Positions 23,812 through 33,032 of a stretch of 64,000 bases of DNA are shown in pieces. Every line of letters starts with the position of its first letter. Within the stretch, counting starts at the first letter, position 1. The DNA lies in NCBI GenBank assembly GCA_035292685.1, contig DATDPP010000072.1, forward strand, positions 1-64,000. Direction: 5' to 3'. The notes beneath the pieces were generated by a model. The model was not told where the DNA came from, did no database searches, and worked only from the letters and a program-made list of their open reading frames with translations. The DNA comes from JALYNX01 sp035292685. Its GTDB lineage: Bacteria; Actinomycetota; Acidimicrobiia; Spongiisociales; ZC4RG35. The translations under genes and the position numbers were made by a program.

Positions 23812-25539
23812 GTGGACGAAGCAGGTAGGCCGGACGACGCCACTCAGCTGCGAGCGGTCGTCGCCGCGCTCGAGGAGGAGCTCGCCAGCCTGCGCCGCCG
23901 TCTTCGCGACACACCGGGGCGCTTGGAGGACCTGGAAACGGAGCTCCACCGCACCCGCGACCGCCTCGACCGCGCCACCTCCCAGAACGACAAACTGGCC
24001 GCCGTCCTCGAAGAGGCGCGTGAGCAACTGGGGGTGCTCCGTGAGGAGGTCGAAAAACTCACTGCCCCCCCGAACAACTTTGGGACCGTACTCAAGGTCA
24101 ACGACGACGGGACGATCGACGTCCTCACCGGCAGCCGGAAGCTACGGGTGTCGGCCCAGCCGAATGTCGAAGTCAAGAAGCTCCAGGTCGGCCAGGAGGT
24201 TCTCCTCAACGAGGCGTTCAACATCATCGACATCCGCCATTTCGAGCCTGCCGGAGAGGTGCTCAGGGTCCGGGAGCCGATGACGGACGGGCGGGTCGTG
24301 GTCCTCGCCCACGCCGACGAAGAGAGGGTCCTGACCCGCTCCGAGACGATGTCCGATGTCAAACTCAGAGCTGGCGACTACGTCCGGATCGACACCAAGA
24401 CCGGTTTGATCCTCGAAAAGATGGAGCGTCCCGAGGTCGAAGAACTCGTACTCGAAGAGGTTCCCGACATCACCTATGAGGACGTGGGTGGCCTTGCCGA
24501 CCAGATCGAGCAGATTCGAGACACCGTCGAACTGCCATATATGCACCGCGACCTCTTTCGCGAGTACCAGTTGGAACCGCCCAAGGGAATCCTGCTCTAC
24601 GGGCCACCCGGTTGTGGCAAGACCCTTATCGCCAAGGCGGTGGCCAACAGCCTCGCCAAGAAGGTCTCCGAGCGGACCGGCAATCCCGATGTCCGCTCCT
24701 ATTTCCTCAACATCAAGGGTCCCGAGTTGCTGAACAAATGGGTCGGCGAGACCGAGCGTCAGATCCGGCTCATCTTCCAACGGGCCAAGGAGAGGTCCGA
24801 CGAAGGGGTACCGGTCATCGTCTTCTTCGATGAGATGGACTCCCTGTTCCGAACCAGGGGCACCGGGATCAGCTCCGACGTGGAATCGACCATCGTGCCC
24901 CAGCTTCTCTCAGAGCTCGATGGTGTGGAGGCGCTCAAGAACGTGGTCGTGATCGGGGCCTCGAACCGCGAGGACCTGATCGATCCCGCCATCCTGCGGC
25001 CGGGACGGCTCGATGTGAAGATCAAGATCCACCGCCCCGACACCGTTGCTGCACGTGAGATCTTCCGGATCTATCTGAGCGACCAGATGCCGCTCGACCA
25101 GGAGGCCCTGGCTAAGGCGAAAGGCGACCGGGTTGCCCTGATCCAGTCGATGATCACTGCAACCGTGGATGCCATGTACAGCGAATCTGACGAGAACCGG
25201 TTCCTCGAGGTGACTTATGCCTCGGGTGATCGCGAGATCTTGTTCTTCAAGGACTTCGCCTCGGGGGCGATGATCGAAAACATCGTCCGCCGCGCCAAGA
25301 AAGACGCCATCAAGCGCCAAATCGCGGGTAGCCCTCCCGGCGTCCGTGAAGAAGACTTGATTTCTGCGATCAAGCAGGAGTTCAAGGAGCATGAGGACTT
25401 GCCCAACACCACCAATCCCGACGACTGGGCCCGGGTCTCGGGTAAGAAAGGCGAGCGAATCATCTACGTGCGCACTCTGGTGGGCGGTGATGAGGAGAGC
25501 CGAATGATCGAGAAGGTCTCCCCGGGTCAATACCTCTGA
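23812..25539 (+). CDS. mpa: Proteasome-associated AAA ATPase Mpa/ARC
   Basis: Mpa unfolds Pup-tagged proteins and feeds them to the 20S proteasome. The 575-aa product has an N-terminal coiled coil (about 10-80) that binds Pup, then OB-fold subdomains to about 230. The AAA module has Walker A GPPGCGKT near 265 and Walker B VIVFFDEMD. The C-terminus is GQYL; the penultimate Tyr is the residue that docks Mpa into the proteasome alpha ring. GTG 23812 has GGAGGA upstream at 23801-23806. The stop overlaps dop (TGATG). Confidence 0.96.
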   Translation: MDEAGRPDDATQLRAVVAALEEELASLRRRLRDTPGRLEDLETELHRTRDRLDRATSQNDKLAAVLEEAREQLGVLREEVEKLTAPPNNFGTVLKVNDDGTIDVLTGSRKLRVSAQPNVEVKKLQVGQEVLLNEAFNIIDIRHFEPAGEVLRVREPMTDGRVVVLAHADEERVLTRSETMSDVKLRAGDYVRIDTKTGLILEKMERPEVEELVLEEVPDITYEDVGGLADQIEQIRDTVELPYMHRDLFREYQLEPPKGILLYGPPGCGKTLIAKAVANSLAKKVSERTGNPDVRSYFLNIKGPELLNKWVGETERQIRLIFQRAKERSDEGVPVIVFFDEMDSLFRTRGTGISSDVESTIVPQLLSELDGVEALKNVVVIGASNREDLIDPAILRPGRLDVKIKIHRPDTVAAREIFRIYLSDQMPLDQEALAKAKGDRVALIQSMITATVDAMYSESDENRFLEVTYASGDREILFFKDFASGAMIENIVRRAKKDAIKRQIAGSPPGVREEDLISAIKQEFKEHEDLPNTTNPDDWARVSGKKGERIIYVRTLVGGDEESRMIEKVSPGQYL

Positions 25540-27008
25540 TGGCCATCCACAAAGTGCTTGGTACGGAGACCGAGTACGGCATCGTGGTCAGAGGTGACGT
25601 CGGCTTCAACCCGGCTGTCGCTTCCTCGCTCGTCGTCAACAGCTATCCGGGGGCGCGGGTCAAGATCCAGTGGTCCTACGAGGAAGAGTCGCCAGGGCGG
25701 GACGCTCGGGGGTTCGGACACGACTCTTTCGGTGTGGTCGACCCCGAGGGTGCGGTGGTCAACTCCGTCCTGGCCAACGGGGCACGGCTCTATGTGGACC
25801 ACGCCCACCCCGAGTACTCGTCTCCTGAGTCCTACGACCCGCTCGAGGCCGCTCTCTACGACAAGGCGGGGGAGGGGGTGATGCAGGCGGCAGCCGCTGC
25901 GGCCACCAACGTGTCAGGCAAAAAGGTTTCCCTCTACAAGAACAACTCCGATGGCAAGGGAAACTCATACGGCGCCCACGAGAACTACCTGCTCTCCCGG
26001 GAGACGCCATTCGGGGAGGTGATCCGCTACGCAACCACCTTCCTGGTGAGCCGTCAGATCTTCACCGGGGCTGGAAAGGTCGGCTCGGAGAACGACCGCC
26101 CAGCTGTCGACTTCCAGATCACCCAGCGGGCTGACTTCTTCGAGGAAGAGGTCGGGTTGGAGACCACCTTGAAGCGCCCCATCATCAACACTCGCGACGA
26201 GCCGCACGGCGATCCCTCCAAGTACCGCCGTCTGCACGTGATCATTGGCGACGCCAATCTCTCCGAAGTCCAGAACTTTCTCAAGATGGGCACCACTGCG
26301 TTGATGCTCGCTGCGCTCGAGGATGGCGCCCTCCCCGACCCGCTCGACCTGTTCGACCCGGTCGAGGCGTGTTGGAGGGTGAGCCACGACACTGGTCTGG
26401 GACGCCCCCTCGAGCTCGACGGCGGCGGCACGGCCACTGCCCTCGAGTTGCAGGGCCGGTACCTGGAATGGCTCTCGAAGTACGTCGAGAAGGAACTGGA
26501 TGAGCCGGTGTGGAACATGGTCATCACGGAGTGGGCGCGGGTCCTGGAGGCCCTGGACGAGGATGTCATGCGTCTTTCCGACACCCTGGACTGGGTTGCC
26601 AAGAAGCGACTTCTCGAGGGCTATGTCGAGCGTGACGGCCTCGAATGGTCCCACGCCAAACTGCGGGCATTCGACCTCCAGTATCACGATGTCGACCCCG
26701 AGCGTGGCCTGTACAACCGGCTTGCTTCCCGGGGCGCGATGCGGAGACTCTTCTCCGACACCCAGATCGACGAGGCTCGGGTCAATCCGCCCACTCGGAC
26801 CCGTGCCTACTTCCGGGGTCGCTGTGTCAACGAGTTCTCCGACGCCCTGGTCGCCGCCAACTGGGACTCCCTGGTCTTTGACGTCGGCGAGTCCCATCTC
26901 AAGCGGGTTCCTATGATGGAGCCGTTGCGGGGAGACGCCGAATTGGTCGGCGCCATCCTCGACGAAGCCGAAGACGCGGCCGATCTTCTACGCCGCCTAG
27001 GAGGATGA
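25539..27008 (+). CDS. dop: Pup deamidase/depupylase Dop
   Basis: Dop belongs to the carboxylate-amine ligase fold shared with PafA; it hydrolyses Pup from substrates and deamidates PupQ. The 489-aa chain begins with LGTETEYGI and has an insertion between residues 40 and 75 (the Dop loop) that PafA lacks, then the conserved DEPHGD and LHVIIGDAN. Since the Pup encoded next door already ends in Glu, deamidation should be unnecessary, leaving depupylation. ATG 25539 overlaps mpa. Confidence 0.94.
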   Translation: MAIHKVLGTETEYGIVVRGDVGFNPAVASSLVVNSYPGARVKIQWSYEEESPGRDARGFGHDSFGVVDPEGAVVNSVLANGARLYVDHAHPEYSSPESYDPLEAALYDKAGEGVMQAAAAAATNVSGKKVSLYKNNSDGKGNSYGAHENYLLSRETPFGEVIRYATTFLVSRQIFTGAGKVGSENDRPAVDFQITQRADFFEEEVGLETTLKRPIINTRDEPHGDPSKYRRLHVIIGDANLSEVQNFLKMGTTALMLAALEDGALPDPLDLFDPVEACWRVSHDTGLGRPLELDGGGTATALELQGRYLEWLSKYVEKELDEPVWNMVITEWARVLEALDEDVMRLSDTLDWVAKKRLLEGYVERDGLEWSHAKLRAFDLQYHDVDPERGLYNRLASRGAMRRLFSDTQIDEARVNPPTRTRAYFRGRCVNEFSDALVAANWDSLVFDVGESHLKRVPMMEPLRGDAELVGAILDEAEDAADLLRRLGG

Positions 27009-27015
27009 TCGAGAG

Positions 27016-27210
27016 ATGTCTGACCGGGAACAGTCACAATCCAAGGACCGGGGTCGGGACGAAGGCGAAGAGAAAGCGGAGACCAGCGGCAAGGTCGAGA
27101 GCGAAGCCGACCTGGAGGCTCTCGACGATCTGCTCGACGAGATCGACGAGGTGTTGGAGGAGAACGCCGAGGAGTTCGTCAAGAACTACGTCCAGAAGGG
27201 CGGCGAGTGA
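27016..27210 (+). CDS. pup: Prokaryotic ubiquitin-like protein Pup
   Basis: Pup is ligated through its C-terminal Glu to lysines of target proteins. The 64-aa product is acidic and disordered, with the Mpa-binding helix LEALDDLLDEIDEVLEEN in the C-terminal half and the end VQKGGE. Mycobacterial Pup ends in Gln and needs Dop to become Glu; here the Glu is encoded. The stop overlaps the prcB start (GTGA). Confidence 0.95.
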   Translation: MSDREQSQSKDRGRDEGEEKAETSGKVESEADLEALDDLLDEIDEVLEENAEEFVKNYVQKGGE

Positions 27211-28001
27211 CGGATCATCCGCAGGGGCCTCTTCCCATGAATGCGCCCGCGCCCGGAGCCAGCTTCACAGACCTCCTCCACTCGCTCGGGGCGCGACCCA
27301 CCTGGGTTGCACAGCCGGGTGACAAAGCCCCCTCGGCTCCCGAGGGAACGACTGTGCTCGCCTTGAGATACAACAACGGCGTGGTCATGGCTGGTGACCG
27401 AAGGGCCACCGAGGGCAATCTGGTCGCCCACCGCCGGATACGCAAGGTGTACCCGACCGACCGCTACTCGGCGGTGGCCATCGCCGGGACCGCCGGGGTC
27501 GCCATCGAGATGGTCAAACTGTTTCAGGTCGAGCTGGAGCACTACGAGAAGATCGAAGGAGTGAGGCTGTCGCTGGAAGGAAAGGCGTCGTTCCTGGCCC
27601 GTCTGGTGCGGGGCCAACTTCCGCTCGCCATCCAGGGCCTGGGCGTGGTGCCGTTGTTCGCCGGCTTCGACGAGCGTGAAGGAAGAGGAAGGCTCTACAG
27701 CTACGACGTGGTCGGCGGTCGATATGAGGAGACCGACTTTGGGAGCACCGGCTCGGGAGCCCGTCTCGCCAAGTCGTATCTCCGCACCACGTACCGCGAG
27801 GATCTGACCGCCGAGGATGCTGCCGATCTCGCGGTCAAGGCACTGGTGGCCGCCTCGCAGGATGACACTGCCACCGGCGGGCCCGACCTGTTGCGTGGAA
27901 TCTTCCCCAATGTGGTCCACATCGACAGTGATGGCGTGCGCGAACTGGGGGACGACGTCGTAGGCCCTCTGGCCGAGCAGGCTGTGGAGTCCATCCTGTG
28001 A
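27207..28001 (+). CDS. prcB: Proteasome subunit beta PrcB
   Basis: PrcB forms the catalytic beta rings of the 20S core. A propeptide of 47 residues ends in PEG, and autoprocessing would expose Thr48 (TTVLALRYNNGVV) as the nucleophile. The conserved GDRRATEGN and the later SYDVVGG follow. The product is 264 aa before processing. GTG 27207 makes a GTGA overlap with pup; the ATG ten codons later is an alternative. The stop overlaps prcA. Confidence 0.96.
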   Translation: MTDHPQGPLPMNAPAPGASFTDLLHSLGARPTWVAQPGDKAPSAPEGTTVLALRYNNGVVMAGDRRATEGNLVAHRRIRKVYPTDRYSAVAIAGTAGVAIEMVKLFQVELEHYEKIEGVRLSLEGKASFLARLVRGQLPLAIQGLGVVPLFAGFDEREGRGRLYSYDVVGGRYEETDFGSTGSGARLAKSYLRTTYREDLTAEDAADLAVKALVAASQDDTATGGPDLLRGIFPNVVHIDSDGVRELGDDVVGPLAEQAVESIL

Positions 28002-28666
28002 CCATCCCCTTCTATGTGGCCCCCGAGCAACTGGTCAGGGACAAGGCCGAGTTTGCCCGCAAAGGGATAGCCCGGGGCCGGTCGATCCTTGGCCTCGATT
28101 ATGCCGGCGGAGTTCTTCTCCTCGGCGAGAACCCTTCGACGGCCCTTCACAAGATCAGCGAGGTCTACGACCGGATCGCCTTTGCCGGGGTTGGCAGGTA
28201 CAACGAATTCGAGACCCTCCGCAAGGCCGGGATCAGACAGGCCGATCTGATGGGGTATCTCTACTCCCGGGATGATGTGACCGCGATGGGGCTAGCCACC
28301 GCATTCTCCCAGACGCTGGGCGTCATCTTCATCCGCGATCCAAAGCCGTTCGAAGTCGAAGTTCTCATCGCCGAGGTCAGCGAGGACGGGTCGGAACATC
28401 GACTCTTTCGGGTCACTTATGACGGGACCCTGTTTGACGAGAGGAATTTCGTGGCCATCGGAGGCAAATCGGAGCAACTCACTGCGGCACTGGGCGAGCT
28501 CTGGAGAGAAGGTTTGACATTGAAGGAGGCCTTCGATGTTGGTGCCGAGGTGTTTCGCCGGGCCGAAGGCCGGGAAAGTGAAGGGTGGGAGATGGCGGTG
28601 CTCGACGCCACCATGAGTCCGAGGACGTTCCGCAGGCTCGATCCATCCGAGTTCACTGCCTCCTGA
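27998..28666 (+). CDS. prcA: Proteasome subunit alpha PrcA
   Basis: PrcA makes the outer alpha rings that gate the 20S proteasome. The 222-aa product starts MTIPFYVAPEQLVRDKAEFARKG, the normal alpha N-terminal helix, and lacks a catalytic Thr. The segment GVGRYNEFETLRKAGI is characteristic. The GTG start overlaps prcB (GTGA). A 44-base gap separates it from pafA. Confidence 0.96.
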   Translation: MTIPFYVAPEQLVRDKAEFARKGIARGRSILGLDYAGGVLLLGENPSTALHKISEVYDRIAFAGVGRYNEFETLRKAGIRQADLMGYLYSRDDVTAMGLATAFSQTLGVIFIRDPKPFEVEVLIAEVSEDGSEHRLFRVTYDGTLFDERNFVAIGGKSEQLTAALGELWREGLTLKEAFDVGAEVFRRAEGRESEGWEMAVLDATMSPRTFRRLDPSEFTAS

Positions 28667-28710
28667 GATTCATTCGCGCCACATCGGCCGGCGCGGTTTA
28701 GCCTGCTCTA

Positions 28711-30066
28711 GTGGATCGTCGAATCTTCGGACTGGAGAACGAGTACGGGGTGACCTGCACCCTGCGGGGGCAGAGGCGTCTCAGCCCCGACGAAGTCGCC
28801 CGGTATCTCTTCCGCCGGGTGGTTTCCTGGGGCCGTTCGTCCAACGTCTTCCTGGAGAACGGTGCCCGGCTCTACCTCGATGTGGGATCGCACCCCGAGT
28901 TCGCTACCCCGGAGTGTGACACCATCGAAGATGTCGTAGCTCATGACAAAGCGGGGGAGCGGATCCTGGAAGGTCTGGTCCGGGGGGCGGAGGAACGTCT
29001 CGAAGAGGAGGGCATCCGCGGTCAGATCTTCGTGTTCAAGAACAACACCGACAGTGCGGGCAACTCCTACGGGTGTCACGAGAACTATCTGGTCAGCCGT
29101 CACAAGGATTTTCATCGCACCGTCGATGTCCTCATCCCGTTTCTGGTCACCAGGCAGATCTTTCTCGGCGCCGGCAAGCTGACCCAGACCCCCCGTGGCA
29201 CGTCGTTCTCGATTGCCCAGCGGTCCGACCACATTTGGGAAGGCGTCTCATCGGCCACCACCAGGTCTCGACCGATCATCAACACACGGGACGAGCCGCA
29301 TGCGGACGCAGAGCGGTATCGCCGTCTCCACGTCATCGCCGGGGACTCCAACATGTCCGAGTACGCCACCTACGTCAAGGTGGGGACAATGGTCGCCCTG
29401 CTTCAGATGATCGAGAGGGACGTGGTGTTCAGGGACCTAACCCTGGAGAACCCGATCCGCGCCATCAGGGAGGTTGCCCACGACGCGACATGCCGGCGCA
29501 AGATACGTCTCGCAAACGGCCGCGAGCTGTCGGCGCTCGATATCCAGTGGGAGTATCTCGATCGGGCGATGCGGTTTGCGAGAAGCCCTGGATTCCCGCC
29601 TCAGGTCCAGACCGCGATCGATCGATGGGAGCATCTGCTCACCGGGCTGGAGAAGGACCCGATGACCCTCGACCGCGAGGTGGACTGGGTCATCAAGAAC
29701 CGGATGCTCGAGCGATACGCCGATCGAAGGGGTTTGACCATGTCTGACCCAAGGATGTCGATGATGGATCTCAGCTATCACGACGTCGATCGAGCCCGGG
29801 GTCTCTACTACCTGTTGGAGTCCAAAGGGATGGTGGACCGGGTTGTCACTGACGAGCAGGTGGCGACCGCGGTGCGTCAACCCCCACAGACGACCAGGGC
29901 CCGGCTGCGGGGTGCGTTCATCAAGGCGGCCAAAGCTCAGAAGCGAGACTTCACAGTTGATTGGGTCCATCTCAAGCTCAACGACCAGGCGCAACGCACG
30001 GTGATGTGCAAGGACCCGTTCAAGGCCTATGACGAGCGGGTGGAGAAGCTGATAGAGAGTCTGTGA
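28711..30066 (+). CDS. pafA: Pup-protein ligase PafA
   Basis: PafA activates the C-terminal Glu of Pup with ATP and joins it to target lysines. The 451-aa product starts MDRRIFGLENEYGVTC, carrying the catalytic/nucleotide Glu region, and has NNTDSAGNSYGCHENY and NTRDEPHAD as in Dop but no Dop loop. The start is GTG. Repeat copy B follows 12 bases after the stop, and the usual neighbour pafB is displaced by a DUF559 gene. Confidence 0.96.
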   Translation: MDRRIFGLENEYGVTCTLRGQRRLSPDEVARYLFRRVVSWGRSSNVFLENGARLYLDVGSHPEFATPECDTIEDVVAHDKAGERILEGLVRGAEERLEEEGIRGQIFVFKNNTDSAGNSYGCHENYLVSRHKDFHRTVDVLIPFLVTRQIFLGAGKLTQTPRGTSFSIAQRSDHIWEGVSSATTRSRPIINTRDEPHADAERYRRLHVIAGDSNMSEYATYVKVGTMVALLQMIERDVVFRDLTLENPIRAIREVAHDATCRRKIRLANGRELSALDIQWEYLDRAMRFARSPGFPPQVQTAIDRWEHLLTGLEKDPMTLDREVDWVIKNRMLERYADRRGLTMSDPRMSMMDLSYHDVDRARGLYYLLESKGMVDRVVTDEQVATAVRQPPQTTRARLRGAFIKAAKAQKRDFTVDWVHLKLNDQAQRTVMCKDPFKAYDERVEKLIESL

Positions 30067-30075
30067 CGGGGGCTT

Positions 30076-30198
30076 GCCCCCCTCCCGGCTTCGCCGGCTC
30101 TCCCCCCAACGCTCACTTCGTTCGCTGGGGGGAGAAATGTTTCCTCCCCCAGGAGCGGAGCGACGTTGGGGGAGGTGGCCCGGAGGGCCGGAGGGGGC
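30076..30198 (+). repeat. Repeat family copy B (full two-unit element)
   Basis: Two related units face each other. Unit L (30076-30134) has a small hairpin CCGGC-TTC-GCCGG (30085-30097) and a 9-bp stem with 17-nt loop (30100-30134). Unit R (30143-30198) has a 9-bp stem with 15-nt loop (30143-30175) and a small hairpin GGCCC-GGA-GGGCC (30177-30189). R in reverse complement resembles L along its whole length. The outer ends are GCCCCCCTCC and GGAGGGGGC, so the whole has imperfect terminal inverted repeats. Confidence 0.88.
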
Positions 30199-30236
30199 TA
30201 CTCGGGCGGTTCGCCGTGAAGACGCATGTACTCGAT

Positions 30237-30551
30237 TCAGCCCTCGATGGTGCCGATGACCTCGCGCAAATTCTGGGCAACCCGCTTGTTGGTGAAGCGG
30301 AGGACGGCGAACCCTTGCTCGATGAAGTAGTTGGTGCGCATCGATTCGTCACGAAACTCATGTGAGGTGTCTTCGACCTCAATAACGAGTCGGGGGTCCA
30401 ATGACGCGAAATCGGCTATCCAGAAGCCGATCGGCACCTGGCGCCGAAAACGGGCACCGGCTGAGCGACCCTTGAGCCCGGACCACAAGCGAGCCTCGCT
30501 GATGGTCATTCTCCGTCGAAGCTCCTTGGCCCGCTTCCCAGCTGACGACAC
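30237..30551 (-). CDS. DUF559 (Vsr-like) endonuclease-domain protein
   Basis: The 104-aa product fits DUF559, a very-short-patch-repair-like member of the PD-(D/E)XK nuclease superfamily. It has the N-terminal signature RAKELRRRMTISEARLWSGL and RSAGARFRRQVPIG, followed by FASLDPRLVIEVEDTSHE, with the acidic residues of the nuclease core, and QGFAVLRFTN. GTG 30551 gives a family-like N-terminus; an upstream extension would be read from the repeat. The gene runs against its neighbours and lies between repeat copies B and C, splitting pafA from pafB, so it probably arrived by insertion. Confidence 0.85.
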   Translation of the reverse strand: MSSAGKRAKELRRRMTISEARLWSGLKGRSAGARFRRQVPIGFWIADFASLDPRLVIEVEDTSHEFRDESMRTNYFIEQGFAVLRFTNKRVAQNLREVIGTIEG

Positions 30552-30590
30552 GTGAGCCGGTCTCCCCACGGAGTCGTGACTACCAAGCTC

Positions 30591-30721
30591 GACGCGTGGC
30601 TGGTAGCCCCCCTCTCGGCTTCGCCGGCTCTCCCCCCAACGCTCACTCCGTTCGCTGGGGGGAGAAAAGTTTCCTCCCCCAGGAGCGAAGCGACGTTGGG
30701 GGGAGGTGGCCCGGAGGGGGC
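30591..30721 (+). repeat. Repeat family copy C (full two-unit element)
   Basis: This has the same layout as copy B in direct orientation: head CGCGTGGCTGGTAG, unit L 30606-30664, unit R 30673-30721. The R small hairpin has lost part of its right arm (GGCCCGGAGGGGGC). The copy lies between the DUF559 start and the pafB start. In-frame translation through it produces a spurious 67-codon extension of pafB. Confidence 0.88.
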
Positions 30722-30752
30722 AACTCTGACGCGGGACGACCAGAATCACCCC

Positions 30753-31676
30753 ATGCAGAACGTCATCGAGCGGGTGATCAATCTATTGATCTATCTCCTC
30801 GAGTCACCGGTGCCGGTCACAGCCGAAAAGGTGCGTTTCACGGTGGCTGGATACGGGGACCAGACCGACGATGCCTTCCACCGCATGTTCGAGCGGGACA
30901 AGGAAGTGCTGAGAAGGTTGGGCATCCCTCTGGAACGCCAGGCACTCGACGCTTTCGAGGTCGACTTCGGCTACCGGGTGGACCCCGAGAAGTACGCGCT
31001 GCCCGACCCCGGCCTCAGCGAGGAGGAGCGGTTCGCCCTCTCGGTAGCAGCGCGGATGGTCCGTCTGGGCGGAGGCAACGCCGGTCTGGAGGGCCTGCAC
31101 AAGCTGGGTGGCGTCGAGCGCGGGGCTGGTCTGGAGCCCTTGGGCGCCGACCTGGGCGCCGAGTCGGAGATGTTGGGCGACTTGTTTCGGGCGGTGACCG
31201 AGCGCCGAACGATCAGGTTCAATTACAGGGACGAGGGGCGAAGTCTCAAACCGTACGGTTTGGCTCACCGCCGCGGTCACTGGTACCTGGCCGGTGACGG
31301 GGGCCAGGGGATACGGGTCTTCCGGGTCGACCGCATGGCGGACCTCGAAATCGGAGATGAGCCCGGTTCCTTCAGCCGCCCACCGCTCTTCGATATCAGG
31401 GCCACCATGATCTCCCATCCCTGGGATCTCGGCTCTGAACCCACCCTCGTCGCCAAAGTGAGGTTCGATCCCGAGGTGGCATGGTGGGCAGCTCGAACCC
31501 TCGGCGTCGACGCCGTCGATGGCGAGCCACTCGAAGTCGAGTTGCCGGTGTCGAACGAGGACGCGTTTGTGGGTTGGATCCTCAGTTTCGGCGCATCGGC
31601 CGAGGTGCTCTCCCCGGGGTCGATGCGGGCCGAGATCCGGTCCCGAGTGCAGGCTGCGGTGAAGGGGGTCGCATGA
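30753..31676 (+). CDS. pafB: WYL-domain transcription regulator PafB
   Basis: PafB and PafC together activate DNA-damage genes in mycobacteria, sensing single-stranded DNA. The 307-aa product starts MQNVIERVINLLIYLLES, a helix-turn-helix front, and has a WYL domain from about 140 (RTIRFNYRDEGRSLKPYGLAHRRGHWYLAG). ATG 30753 is chosen because it gives the normal N-terminus. Earlier starts lie in the repeat. The ATGA overlap couples it to pafC. Confidence 0.92.
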   Translation: MQNVIERVINLLIYLLESPVPVTAEKVRFTVAGYGDQTDDAFHRMFERDKEVLRRLGIPLERQALDAFEVDFGYRVDPEKYALPDPGLSEEERFALSVAARMVRLGGGNAGLEGLHKLGGVERGAGLEPLGADLGAESEMLGDLFRAVTERRTIRFNYRDEGRSLKPYGLAHRRGHWYLAGDGGQGIRVFRVDRMADLEIGDEPGSFSRPPLFDIRATMISHPWDLGSEPTLVAKVRFDPEVAWWAARTLGVDAVDGEPLEVELPVSNEDAFVGWILSFGASAEVLSPGSMRAEIRSRVQAAVKGVA

Positions 31677-32602
31677 CCAGCCCACGGACTGTCTCTCGCC
31701 TGGCGCGAATCCTGGCCCTCATTCCCTACGTGCTCTCCAAGGACAGTGTCGATGTCGGTGAGATCCTCGACCGATTCGGCTACACCGAGGCCGATCTCAG
31801 CAGGGACCTCAACATGCTCTTTGTTTGTGGCCTGCCGGGGTATGGGCCTGGCGATCTGATGGAAGCCTACATCGACGAGAACGAGGTGATCATCGACGCT
31901 GCGGACTACTTCGCCCGGGCGCCACGGCTCACTTCGACAGAGGCATTGGGGCTGCTGGCGGCAGGAATGGCGATCATCGGCTCAGGGCAGGCCAATCCGA
32001 CCCTGTCCAGTGCCGTCGCCAAACTGACCAAGGTGGTTCTCCCCGAGGGCGAGGCCGCGATCTCGGTGGAGGTTGCAGGCGAACTGGACACCATCGGTCA
32101 GCTGCGCACTGCCGCACGCGAACTATTGGCGGTCCGCATCACCTACCGCTCTCTGAGCCGGGAGGAGGAAACAGTCCGGGAGATCGAGCCCTGGTCGGTG
32201 TTCGCCACGCTCGGCAACTGGTATGTCCAGGGGTATTGCCGCCTGGTCGGTGACGAGCGAGTCTTCAGGGTCGATCGGATACGGTTGCTGGAGCTCACCG
32301 ACTCTCATTTCGAACGGCCCGAGGGCGTTCCCGAGCCCGGTGTGTCCTATTCACCATCGGATGACGACATCGTTTGCGAACTGGGGTTGAGTGATCAGGC
32401 GCGATGGGTCCTCGACTACTACCCGGTCGAGATTCTCAGCGAGTCCCGGAAAGAAACGGTCATCAGGTTCTCCTCGCCCGACGCTCAGATCCCCGCCCGC
32501 CTCTTGCTCCGGTTGGGATCGGCGGCTCGATTCATTTCGGGAGCAGAGGTCGGGGAAACCGTGGCCGAAATTGGGCAAGACCTGTTGGCCAGGTACCCAT
32601 AG
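31673..32602 (+). CDS. pafC: WYL-domain transcription regulator PafC
   Basis: PafC is the partner of PafB and is also an HTH-WYL protein. The 309-aa product begins MTSPRTVSRLARILALIPYVLS, and the WYL core is ITYRSLSREEETVREIEPWSVFATLGNWYVQGYC, here split for length. The start ATG overlaps the pafB stop (ATGA). The two together resemble the fused or adjacent PafBC pairs of other actinobacteria. Confidence 0.92.
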   Translation: MTSPRTVSRLARILALIPYVLSKDSVDVGEILDRFGYTEADLSRDLNMLFVCGLPGYGPGDLMEAYIDENEVIIDAADYFARAPRLTSTEALGLLAAGMAIIGSGQANPTLSSAVAKLTKVVLPEGEAAISVEVAGELDTIGQLRTAARELLAVRITYRSLSREEETVREIEPWSVFATLGNWYVQGYCRLVGDERVFRVDRIRLLELTDSHFERPEGVPEPGVSYSPSDDDIVCELGLSDQARWVLDYYPVEILSESRKETVIRFSSPDAQIPARLLLRLGSAARFISGAEVGETVAEIGQDLLARYP

Positions 32603-32688
32603 GGGTCTATCGACCTACCCATCTGGGCTTCAGAAACGCGTCAGAACTGCCGATCACCCAATCAGATATGGGAGACCGGAGAACAGGG

Positions 32689-32979
32689 ATGACGACCATC
32701 AAGACAACGTGCGCTAGATGTGGTGATATCCACCTAACCCCAGAGGATGTGGCGCTGGAATTGCGTCCCGGGGGTCGGGAGGGGGACTATCGCTTCAAGT
32801 GCCCGACGTGCACCGTACAGCAACGGCGTCCAGCGAACTCAAGGGTTGTCAGCGTCTTGCTGGCCACAGGGGTTGCGTTCGAGGTCCTCAATCCCGATCC
32901 GATCACTGAGCGGGAAATCGAAGCGTTCGCAGCCGCCCTCGAGGTGGAAACGGATCCATTCCGCCTCCTGGCCGGCTGA
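32689..32979 (+). CDS. Zinc-ribbon protein of the pafC-tatA interval
   Basis: The 96-aa product starts MTTIKTTCARCGDIHLTPED and has a second CPTC, giving a four-cysteine zinc ribbon (CxxC, then CxxC 32 residues later). An acidic C-terminal helix follows (ITEREIEAFAAALEVE). Proteins of this pattern are common in actinobacteria and of unknown function. ATG 32689 is used; ATG 32668 is seven codons upstream. Confidence 0.75.
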   Translation: MTTIKTTCARCGDIHLTPEDVALELRPGGREGDYRFKCPTCTVQQRRPANSRVVSVLLATGVAFEVLNPDPITEREIEAFAAALEVETDPFRLLAG

Positions 32980-33032
32980 GCGCAGCGATACACATCTCGA
33001 CGGGCACCATGGGCAGGGTGCTCCTCGTACGG

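Noticed and set aside
30552..30752. 67-codon N-terminal extension of pafB
   Set aside because: It is translated from repeat copy C, and the family N-terminus begins at MQNVIERV (30753).
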